A stretch of DNA of 64,000 nucleotides from assembly GCF_051020975.1 (NCBI RefSeq), contig NC_135036.1, positions 6,138,001 through 6,202,000 on the forward strand, in the 5' to 3' direction. How positions within the stretch are numbered: position 1 is the stretch's first letter; each line of letters starts with the position of its first letter. Below, in pieces: positions 50,601-62,600 of this stretch. The translations under genes were made by a program, and so were the position numbers. The notes beneath the pieces are model-generated. The model was not told where the DNA came from, did no database searches, and worked only from the letters and a program-made list of their open reading frames with translations. This DNA comes from Osmia lignaria lignaria (Eukaryota; Arthropoda; Insecta; Hymenoptera; Megachilidae).

Positions 50601-53600
50601 TTTCCGGTTTCGACTCTATTCAGGAAGTAAAAGACTAATACATTTTCATAGTTTTGTTTTAATGATCTATCGATAGCATCGGTAATCCTTAGATTTACTG
50701 ATTTACTGTTTGGTAATTACCGTTATGTATTTCGAAACGTTCGTAGCACGTTTTTATAGCGTGGGTCATCGGTGAGTCACGGAGTATTTTGCTTCGAAAC
50801 GGATTTCTGCATTTATTATACAATGTACAGTATCACAAGGGACCGTGTAAAGTTTACGACACGTTTTTATAGCGTGAATCATCGGTGACCCACTGAGTAT
50901 TTTTCTTCATCAGTTCCTACGCTTGTTATGCGGTGCGTGGTATATCATGGTGAGTTTCATAAAAAAATGTAATACGTTCTTCTTGTGGCGTGGGTTATCG
51001 ATGACCCCCATGGAGTACTTTCCTTCATCAGTTCCTACTTTTGTTGTTCGATATGTGGTATATCATGGGGGATTTTATAAAAAATTGTAATAAGTTTCTT
51101 TGGCATGGGTCGTCGATGACCCATGGAATATTTTCCTTTATCAGTTCCTACTTTTGTTGTTTGATATGTGGTATATCATGAGGGATTTTATAAAAAATTG
51201 TAATAAGTTTCTTTGGCATGGGTCGTCGATGACCCATGGAATATCTTCCTTCATCAGTTCCTACGATTATTGTACAATGCTGTACCATAATGGATTTTAT
51301 AAAAAATTGTTATAAGTATCTGATTACTTGTAATTGTTTCATAATAAATTGTAATAAGAATTTGTGACGGGAGTTATAAATGACCCATGAATAGGATTTT
51401 TCATGGAAAATTACATTTAAAAATTGTAATTTGATCTTGAAACGTTGGTGACCCACGGAGTATTTTTATTCTAAATCGATTCTTTATCCCACATTTGCTG
51501 TATCATGGACAGTTACAAGAAAAAATTGTAATTCGTTCTTGAAACGAGTGTCCCACGCACTAGTTCCCTTTCAAATCATTTTCTTACTCGGTATATAGGT
51601 GACCCACGGACTATTTTTATTCTAAATCAGTTCTTTATTTTACATTTGTTATATCATGAAGAATTATATTAAAAAATTTTAATTGTTGAGACGTGAGTGA
51701 CCCACGGAGTAGTTTTCTTCTAAACCACTTTCTTACTCGGTATTCAAATGACCCACGGAGTATTTTCATTTTAAATTAGTTCTTTATTCTACATTTGCTA
51801 TATCGTAGAAAATTATATTAAAAAATACTAATTCCTAAGACGCGAGTGACCCACGGGCTAGTTTTCTTCTAAACCACTTTCTTACTCGCTGTTCAAGTGA
51901 CCCACGGAGTATTTTCATTCTAAATCAGTTCTTTATTCCACATTTGCTATATCGTAGAGAATTATATTAAAAAATTTTAATTGTTGAGACGCGAGTGACC
52001 CACGGAGTAGTTTTCTTCTAAACTACTTTCTTACTCGCTGTTCAAGTGACCCACGGAGTATTTTCATTCTAAATCAGTTCTTTATTCCACATTTGCTATA
52101 TCATAGAAAATTATATTAAAAAATACTAATTCCTAAGACGCGAGTGACCCACGGGCTAGTTTTCTTCTAAACCACTTTCTTACTCGCTGTTCAAGTGACC
52201 CACGGAGTATTTTCATTCTAAATCAATTCTTTATCCCACATTTGCTATATCATAGAAAATTATATCAAAAAATTTTAATTCCTAAGACGCGAGTGACCCA
52301 CGGAGTAATTTTCTTCTAAATCACCTCCTTACTCGATATTCAGGTGTAAGTAAAAACAAACGCAGGTACATCGCCAGAAAATGATCTACCATCGCAATGA
52401 AACGACGTAACGAATCAATTGCTCAACAATTTCAATGGCAACCATACGCTCGGTTAACAGCACGTGGTACTTGAAACGCGAACGATACGCATCAAATTCG
52501 TACGGATCTCTGTGAATATTCATCGGCAGCTGTTAGCGGGCTAATCGATCGCCACCACTTCGCCAGTTCGCATTCTGCTGGCTTGTTTGCGTACACAATC
52601 GTGGCCAGCTCTTTCCACGTTCACGCGACCACGGAAAAGTGTGTCACGCTTAAGCTTGCCTCGTAAATCGAGTCAGCGTTTAAGTTTTTCTTCCGGTCTA
52701 CATCGTTTCCATCCCATTAGAACCGTGTATTCTTAACTTTCCTAGAACCGCTTCGTTACTTTAATCCCGGCTCGTTGGTCAAGCTACTTTCAAGTACACC
52801 TGAAAATCCTGGGAACTTGCGTCATCGTCGACACTTTTCGTTTGACTTTCGTCATTTCCAGATTACCGATCGAATTCAGTCGCGAAACTTGCAGCGAATT
52901 CTTCCGGTTCAAACGGACGTGGAAAACTGGATGGATTTCTCGATCGAAAGGGATCAATGGTCGATCCAGTGACATCGGTTACGGTGCTCCATGAAAATTG
53001 TAAAAAGCGAAGGGAAGTGGAGCACCGGTGTATACGTCTAATTCTGGTACACGGAATGGCAGGTAGAAGCGTACCGGTGTACTCGAGTTTGCTTGTTGTC
53101 GCTTTTACTACCTTGACATGGATTCTCGCCAGTCAGGGCCGGGGACACTCGAAAAGGACCCCTGTCTGTTCGGTTCGCTCGGCAACCCTTTCAACATCCC
53201 GGCGAAAATTCAATTTCATTCCGTGGATGATTTTCTATCAGAGGCGAGAAAATATCTTGAAATGTTTTAGGCATCTGCGTGTGTGAATTAATGATGATTT
53301 TTCATTCAGAAAACGTGTTATTTCCTTCTCAGACGTGGAACGAAAATTGATTTTATATCAGACAAGTTATTATCTGGAAGGTTGAGCAGGTTTGTCCATT
53401 TATACCGCGAAATATGCAAAATTTCATTCCCATTTTAATTCAATTTGATATTTCTTTCATTTATGTTTACTTTAGCTTCGCAAGTTGTTATTGGATAAGA
53501 CAGAATTGCAGCTTTTAGTGTTTTTTTGTGGAAACGAATGTTTTTCTTTGAAATGAACCAGGTATAAAACCGATCGTTTTGAACAGTTGTAATAATACGT

Positions 53601-56600
53601 CGATCGTGCAGAAATTAAGTGACTGTACTTTATTTTGCTACTGTGTCGTCGGTGAAATTTGGGAAGAATTTCAAGGGGTTAACCCTTTGAGGGGCAGTGG
53701 TACCTTTTCGTCTTTAGTTTTTTCTTTAATTAGGAATTAATTTTCAAATTTGTTCAACATATGAGTACTTTTTAGACTCTTGAGATTTCAATTTATAAAT
53801 TTGTTTACTTATAATTAGTTGTAAACAATTAAAACCCCAAAAAATCGGTTTTTTTCAGAATAAATTCGGTTATTCTTGAACGAGAAGTCCTACAGTTCTG
53901 AAAATGTTTGTGCATATATCTTATACCTAGTACTATAACATATATTTTTTTCAGAATTTTTCGCATGTCAGTTTTCTCGAAAAAAATTTTTGAATTTTGC
54001 AATTTTTACGTCAGAATTAGTGACCCCAAAAACCCTTTGATAACCTTTGATTTCAATAATTTGTTCGGAAGAAAAATCTGCCCCTCAAAGGGTTAAAGAC
54101 TTTCGATACACTACCCTAATTACGTGGAGCAGCAATGAGAAAATCAGAGGAGAATTAATTTGTCTCGTCAGATTTATATTCAAAAGTTTTCCAAACGAAT
54201 CATTGTGATTATATTAAAAGCAGCGAACCTGTGCTAAACGTTTTAAATATATCTACACGGTTTCCCGTCGTACTCGAACGAAGAAGTCTGTAAATATTTT
54301 CCATAGTTTGCAAACACACCAGTTCCCAGGTAAACCAACAGACGATAAATCTCCTCGCACGAAGTTATCGAAATTGTATTTTAGATCAGCGCTTCTTAAC
54401 GAGCGTGGGGCATTTATGAAAAAGTTGAGTATTACTCTTCTGAATTTTTCAACCGTGATTTAGAATAATATTTTGGATCGTTTGTAACCCATGTCTAAAT
54501 TTAGAAAAAGGGGGGAAATAGTTATGATTGATTGAAATTATGAAAAGGACCTAATAGGAGACTAAATGTGTAAATTGTTTAATATAACGCGAAATGGTGT
54601 TCTTATGACGAGTGTCAAGAGTGACGTTGAAAAGGACACGATTTCAGGGTCTCGTTCAAAAATATTGCATGAATGAATAGTGTAACCTATGCACGAGAAT
54701 AAATTTAGCATAACCTTCTGAAACAGCTAACCTTGGCTAATCATCGTTTTTGTCTGTCTCCACGTCGCACTACTGCTCGAATATGAGTGTATAATTTGAT
54801 TTAAAAATAAAGAAAGAAAATACATGGCAGCCTTCGAAATGTTTCCTCTTAACAGCTTAATTAATCCTATTATGTAAGGTGATTAAAAAAAAATATGGTC
54901 TTATGTTTACAAGGCTTGCAGCACTGTAAGTAGTGGAATAAAAAATGTCTAATTAACATAGGCTCTATAATTAACTTTCTCTGTAAAATCAACTTTTATT
55001 ATTTAACAAGTATGGTTTAGTTCAAGATTGTAAACAGAAGTTTATAAATTCATAACATTAAATAAAAGTTGATTTTACAGAGAAAGGGTTAATTTAAGAC
55101 CTATATTAATTAGTCATTTTTTATTCCACTTGCTCCTCAAGTGTTACGATCACTAATTAATGAAACTTTGCCTCTATGTATAAATATTGCCACTAATTGT
55201 TCAATAGATATTAGCAATTAAAGTTAATTACTCCTTACATTCTAAAGTACACGTACAAAGGGTTAAACCCATCCCTGCAAATCCAAAGGTCGCCAGTTCA
55301 AATCTCGGGTTCCCTAATTTTCTTTTTTTTAATTAAAAAATTAATTTTTTTTAATTAATTTATTAACGACATTGCATTTATTACAAAATTAAAAATTTTT
55401 CATTATTATTCATCACATAACGTTAATATTTTTTAAATAATTAAACCTCTGCCTCAAACATGGAGAATAAGAGTATTCAGCTTGACGAATTCTATAAGGT
55501 GGCAAAGTTCCGTTAATAAGTTAGTTTTGAACTTGTGGAGTTCCCTATATTTACATTGTACTTTCTTGAAAGCTGATGAAACAAGTAAAAAAGAAGTTTT
55601 AAGTGCTCAGTTTTGACAATGACCCCTCCAAGTGTGAATACCCTCCTTAAGTGTCCGAGGATCAGCTGACTTGTGATCATAGGATATGTAAATAGATATG
55701 CATTCGCAAAATCAGCAAACCCTATCAAACAATTAAAGGTCATTTACTTTTCTTTTTTTTGCAACACAGCAAAGATCGATGTACATAATCTCCTATTGTG
55801 TGCATTCATGTATGAACACGTGTTCATTTGCATGATCGCTGGTATATATCTGTGTGCACATCATTAGGTTACAATTAAGTATCTAAAATTAAACTATTGT
55901 TTAAAGAATTTCATAAAGACTTTTATGGTGCACAACTTTTTTAAAACACTGAGGATTTCTGAAGTCTTCGTTCGATCAGAATGCACTTATAATTGCAATT
56001 AGAATTGCATTTGATCGTAGCTTAAACGGAACACTAGATTACGGTTTCGAAATCCTTTGTAGTTGTTCTTTCATACGGTGTTTCAAACACACAGCTGCAT
56101 TCCCCTGGCGTATATTTACCTATACATATACTTATTCTCGGTTGCACACCTGCTCGTATTAGTTGCACCGCAGGTGCATCTACCTTTGCACACGACACCT
56201 CGAATGACCGGCATTCCATGACGATATTTCGTGATTTTTACCACACTTGAACAATTCTTCGCTCTGTTTATTAATTTCTAATATCTTTTGCATTATTCCA
56301 GAAAACAGAAAGCTTTTAAATAATTTTTGTTAAATTAATTTTCTGTTAGCATTCGTTCTAAATATATTAGATTGGCAATTAAATGTTTAATTTCGACATT
56401 TTATTAAAATTCAAATGAATCATTTTAATTTGTATTATGTATAGTGACATAAGAATCAATGATTCTTTCTTTTCCTATTTTATCCCCAAGACCGATTGTA
56501 AACAAGCTGATTCGATATTCAAAGTGGAGAATCATTTTGCAATCATCTTCGCCGACCTTGTCTCGATCTTGGGGAATGACAATCGATGTCCAGCTATGGA

Positions 56601-59600
56601 TTCCAGACTTGTGAAATCACATACCTTTTTCCTCTCAAAATTTCAATTAACACCGTCGTCAAATTCCGACATTCTTCGTGTAAATCTGTTCGGTATTATT
56701 AAAATGAAAATGCTAGATAATTGTACTGGTAAAATATGCAGTTGAAATATTTTAAAATATCCACCTTTGTTCAAATTATTTTATTTTTGTTTTAAAAAAT
56801 GCTCGTATGTTTGCCGTGCAAATTGGATCCAGCCTTTGTCTCGAGGAATCGCAATTAAATCTCTGTCATGACGAAATTTCATATCAAACATTGAGCAAGA
56901 GCACTGACCGTGGATTCAGTGTTCCACGAAAGTCTTTAAAATCGTATTTTATTCATCTATCAATTAACCTTTTAAAATCCAAATTTTCTGTGTTTTTGAA
57001 AAAGTATTTCAAAAGTCGATGATGTTGTGCAAGGTAATTTATGCAGTTGTTGACCCCTGATTGCTGCAGTGTATTTCTTTTATAATAAACTATAATTCTA
57101 TTCGGAAGAGAAAGTATTCGGACTACGGAAGGAAATTATTATTTTATTATTTAACGCTTCAACAGCGGAGTTTAAGTCAGTCGTGACCCAAATAAGGATA
57201 TTAATCTAAAGTTCAATATATAATTTTTAAACGGAAGATTTTCATATATTAAAACAATGTAAAATTTTGAAAATAATATTAGGGCTTTCTCCATGGTCCG
57301 CCGTTTTGGGGCGGTCTTCCTGGTCCGCCGTTCTTGGAATAAAAAACACATTGTTTTATATTATATTTCTTACTTCTTTTTTTAGAAAAAAGGTAAATCA
57401 TTATTCAGGGGCTTATACGTCACCCTCTTTTTAATTTCAAAAGTGTGAACAAGAAAATTGTGCATAAATGTAAGATAAACATTTGCTATGTTACCTTGGA
57501 TAGTTACACGTGTCTATAGAAGGTTAAGCATATTTTCCTTTTCTTATTTGCAATTGCTATTGTAGTTAATGATACTTATAAAAATTCAGTTTTTTAAGTA
57601 ACATTCAATTAATCAATTTCGTATCGATAAATGCATATTTTAATAAATTCTCTCATTTGTAGTCTACCGCAGTCTCTGCATAGATGTTTTATGATATTCA
57701 AATCTGGATAGCTTTTTTATTCAAGTCGAAACCTGGTACATTTCCACTATAAAACCACCTGTTTGGTTCCTCCAGTTTTTTATCCCATCAAATGTAAAGA
57801 AAATTAACAAAAAGCCTCAATATTTCAAAGGTGTTACGTTCTTAATGAGAAACACAGCCAGTCAGTTTTTTAAACCTTTCAAAATTTTTTGTTTCGTATA
57901 TTTTACTTAAAAATCGCCAAAATTCCATCGCAAAAAAATTAAATATCATTTGTTAATTTTAATAAATTATTCCACGAAGAAAAAGATGCGACGGTCTCAG
58001 ACGTTGCTGTCGAAGTTTTTTAATATCGCAATTAATTTTCTTTATAAAATCAAAAATTTGAAATTGCTTTTCCATTATAAGCAGTATACTCCAGCATTGA
58101 GCTCTTCTGTTTCTTCCAAGTAATTTCACGAACGTATGACTTCCGTTTTAAAAATAAATCGCGATATTGATTCAAATTAGATATCTCGTGTGTAAGCGTG
58201 TAAAAACTGTTCGACCGGGTGTCTTATCGAATAAAGTACGCTTAACAAAGCGATTGCAGCACAGCCTTGGCCTAAGATAATTTCACAAGTTTGACAAAAA
58301 AGGAAAAAGGGAAAAGAAACATTTTAAATGTTGATAAAGCGAGCTTTGCCCGACAAGAACTGTCGTGTTTCTTATACGAAAATATGAGACATAAGATTTC
58401 CTAATGAAAACGTGAATTAATTAAACCAGAAACTTAATCATGTCAGTTAATAAAACTGGCTTTTATAATTATCGAATATCTATGTCCCTCTGAATCATAT
58501 TTTTGTAAGTAAATCATCATTTCAGATGGTAATTTAACACTTTGAATGCTATTGTACCCATCCTTGAATTTCCATTGGAATTCATTACCCATAGATTTAA
58601 GTAACTTAATTTTAACTTACATTTTATAACGATCTTATTTTGGATCTATGTTATGAATAATAAATTTTATAATTAAATTTAAATCAATATTTAACATCTC
58701 AGTTAATTCATAATTATTGATTATTAAATTATAACTTAGACTTCACTTTAAATTTTTAGTGTTAATTTAATATTTCAGTTTATTAAAGCCTGGGGCTTTT
58801 TATAGGAAAGATGTAAAATTTAGAAAATTAAAATAATATGATGTACAGAATTAAATTAGAATTTTTCTTTCATATATTGGAAGAAGAATTTTTAAATGAA
58901 CAGTGTGAAATTAACGAGATAAAATTAGGGCTCTCTCCATGGTCCGCCGTCAGAGGGTTGACTTATATTTACATAAATTTATTAATTTATATTTACAATT
59001 AACTTTATCTAAAATTCAACATAGCTATATCTGACTTATATTATTCTAAGTCAATTCTAAACATAATCCAACCATATTACCTCCATCAATGTTATCATTT
59101 TACTTTCGAGTTACAATGATCTAAGTATTCCTGTTTTATCACTTCCTCCTGTCGTACTTAATCCACGAATCATTCGAAAGTACGTGGAACGAAAGTCCAG
59201 TCAGAGGCATTCAAATAGAAAGTTCAGTTATAACAGTATTTCGATAATCACAGCCGATGAAGGTCGTCTACTATTTTTCTGAAGGTAGTGAAAAATGGTT
59301 AAAAAATCGTTACTCCACCATTCGATGGAATGTTTAAAAAATCATTTGCGATAATGAGACATTTATACATTTTTCACAAATATCGATCTATCTCTTTTGT
59401 ACGGAATAAATTGAATAAATTAAATATAAAATGGAGTGATCTTTTGTCGGTTACAGTGAACCTGGCCGACAGCGGAGGACAGAGGGTAGACATGACGCAC
59501 TTCGATTTGCTGAAGGTCCTTGGAACTGGAGGTACGTGAACGAAATCCTTTATAAAAGATTATTCGCCTTGTCGCGCACACTGAACCAAAGTAAGATTAA

Positions 59601-62600
59601 CAAACCAATTTCAAGAAACTTTTTAACCCTTTACGGACGATCTAAACATAATTATCATAATAATTTATAATTCCGTATATACTGCCTTATATTCTTGATA
59701 CACAACAGAGCTCTAAATGTAGGCAGTTAAGATTTATAATATTTGCTTTGGAGGATGGAATTATTACTTCCTTTAATTTAAATTAATAATACTTTCTGCA
59801 AGCTTAACGATGCTCGGTCTCCAAAGGATTAACACATTTCTGCTGGTGTTGAATTAAATAGAAATAGGAGGATCCTATCAGAATTTTCCAAATTTCCTAT
59901 ATTTTTTAAATTTCCTAAATTTCCTATATTTTTTAAATTTCCTAAATTCTCTATATTTTCTAAATTTCCTATGTTTTCTAAATTTTCTATATTTTTTAAA
60001 TGTCTTAAATTTCCAAGATTTCATAAATGTCACTATTCAGATTTATAAACAAGACATATTAAAACAAGACAGAACCCATTAAAAGATTTTTTCCTGAAAC
60101 GTCTTCGGTCAGAAATAATTAACACGTCTATTAGTTGAAGAAGCTCTTTCGATAAAGAGCGAACGTAAGTAGGGCTACATAAGATGGGCAAAACTTTTCT
60201 GCAGCTTACGGTAAGGTGTTCCTGGTGCGAAAGAGGACGGGCACCGATGCTGGACGTCTTTACGCCATGAAAGTATTGAAGAAAGCGTCGATCGTGCAGA
60301 AGAAGAAGACGACCGAGCACACGAAAACGGAGAGACAAGTTCTGGAGGCCGTTCGAGACAGTCCTTTTTTAGTTACCTTGCATTACGCCTTTCAGACGGA
60401 CGCCAAGCTCCATCTGATTTTAGGTAAATTACATGCACTATGGTATCTATGATAATAGACTGAGCTGTCGTTAAATATCGCGGTGCCCGGGGCAGAGTCG
60501 AAATTATGAGAAAATATTTATTCAGAAAGAAATAATCCTTAAATCTATTGTAATAAAACTATGGTTTAACAGAGGGTATTTTTATCTCTGTCATTTATTG
60601 CAAAATTTAACATAGGGTATTTGTAGTATTTAAACGTGGGGCCCGGGGGCAAGTATCTCTTTTGTCCGGTACTGGAGGCTCTGATAATCTTAAAATCTAT
60701 TATGATAAAATTGTAATATAACAAAGGGATCTTATATCTATTATTCATTCTAAAATTTAACATAGGGTGTTCATAGTATTTTGAAAATATTTAAACATGG
60801 GGCCCGGGACCAAGTGCCCCTTTTATCCGGTGCTGGGGGCTCTGATAATCTTAAAATCTGTTATGATAAAATTATAATGTAACAAAGGGATCTTATATCT
60901 ATTATTCATTCTAAAATTTAACATAGGGTGTTCATAGTATTTTGAAAATATTTAAGCGTGGGGCCCGGGGGCAAGTGCCCCTTTTATCCGGTGCTGGGGG
61001 CTCTGATAATCTTAAAATCTGTTATGATAAAATTATAATATAACAAAGGGATCTTATATCTATTATTCATTCTAAAATTTAACATAGGGTGTTCATAGTA
61101 TTTTGAAAATATTTAAACGTGGGGCCCGGGGCAAGTGCCCCTTTTGTCTGGTGCTAGGAGCTCTGATAATAAAACTAAGAACAGATGTAGAAGAATCTAT
61201 GATAATAGGAGGAAAACTATTTTTAATACTTCAATGACATCAATTTGTTACAAGATGCACATTATTGATGAAGTCAAACGAGAACTTTGCTTTTTACAGA
61301 TTATGTCAGTGGTGGTGAGCTGTTTACGCATTTATATCAGCGGGAACACTTCACCGAGGACGAAGTGCGGATTTATATCGGGGAAGTTATTTTAGCGTTA
61401 GAACATTTGCACAAAGTGAGTCTTCATTTTCCTTTTTTTTTTCTCTTTGCATTGAATATAATATTTTACAAAACAAAATTATACTTTCCTCTGATTCAAT
61501 ATTTTAATTAATAAAATAATTTTCTGTTACAGCTGGGCATCATCTACAGGGATATTAAATTAGAAAATATTCTGCTGGACAAAGAGGGTCATATCGTGTT
61601 AACTGATTTCGGTTTAAGTAAAGAGTTTCTGCCGCACGAAAGGGACAGCAACGCCCGTGCTTACTCCTTTTGCGGAACTATCGAGTACATGGCACCGGAA
61701 GTGGTACGAGGGGGCTCAGCGGGACACGATATTGTGAGTCAGGATGAATTTGCGTCACGATTCGTTCCCTTCGTTCCTGGAACTTCGTTATCGCGGTCAA
61801 CCTTACCTCAGACCAAATCACTGTTTATCGGCTCCTCATTATCTCCTTTATATTTTCTTTTCCTTATTTTATTTACTTAAGAAGGTAATATTATTTTTAC
61901 TATCATACAATCTCCTTAAATAAAAATAAATTCATTCTTTTATTTATTTATTTATGAAACACTCTGTACATTCTCAGCCTAATTAATAAATAATAAATAA
62001 TTTAAGTTAAAAATTCCAAAGTCCATAGCCGAGCATTCTATTTAAAAAAAAGAGAAAAAAAGTCCATGATTTTTCAGGCAGTGGACTGGTGGAGCGTGGG
62101 CGTTCTTACGTACGAGCTGCTAACCGGCGCGTCTCCATTTACGGTGGAGGGTGAGAAGAACACGCAACAGGATATCTCACGAAGAATCCTCAAAACAGAT
62201 CCTCCGATCCCCAGTCACCTCAGCCCAACCGTACGAGACTTTATCCTCCGTCTTCTGGTGAAGGATCCTCGACAGCGGTTGGGTGGCGGGCCGAGCGACG
62301 CCAAAGAGCTGAAGGAACATCCGTTCTTCAGAAGAGCACCGCCACCCTTCTGTTGGGAGTCCCTGGAGAGACGAGAGATACCACCGCCGTTCGTCCCTCG
62401 AATCACCCACGAGCTGGACACCAGTAATTTCTCAGACGAGTTCACCAAAATGATCGCCGCCGATAGTCCGGCGGTAGTTCCTCCGAACTACGACAAGATC
62501 TTCCGGGGCTACTCGTACGTAGCGCCTTCTGTACTGTTCGGGGACAACGTGGTCAGCAAAGACATCTTCAAGGAGGCGACTAAAGCTAGTACAGAATCTC

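Larger units (their letters stand above)
38665..59456 (+). other. MSK/JIL-1 large intron (20.8 kb), repeat-filled
   Basis: No further exon or nested gene was recognised. Open frames of 60-115 codons exist on both strands (for example 41647-41991, 45012-45338, 50154-50480, 56437-56745), but none shows a domain, conserved motif or matching splice structure. The recognisable content is the repeats listed separately. Stretches such as 44,230-45,780, 46,890-48,300, 52,350-53,670 and 55,530-57,150 are non-repetitive sequence in which I see nothing definite. Confidence 0.55.

Noticed and set aside
54385..54470. hAT-like left end (CAGCGCTTCTTAACGAG)
   Set aside because: Resembles a hAT terminus, but no matching right end or 8-bp duplication was found within 1 kb.
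56437..56745. 102-codon frame in the large intron
   Set aside because: No domain, low-complexity neighbourhood and no splice signals in phase with a partner. Length is compatible with chance.
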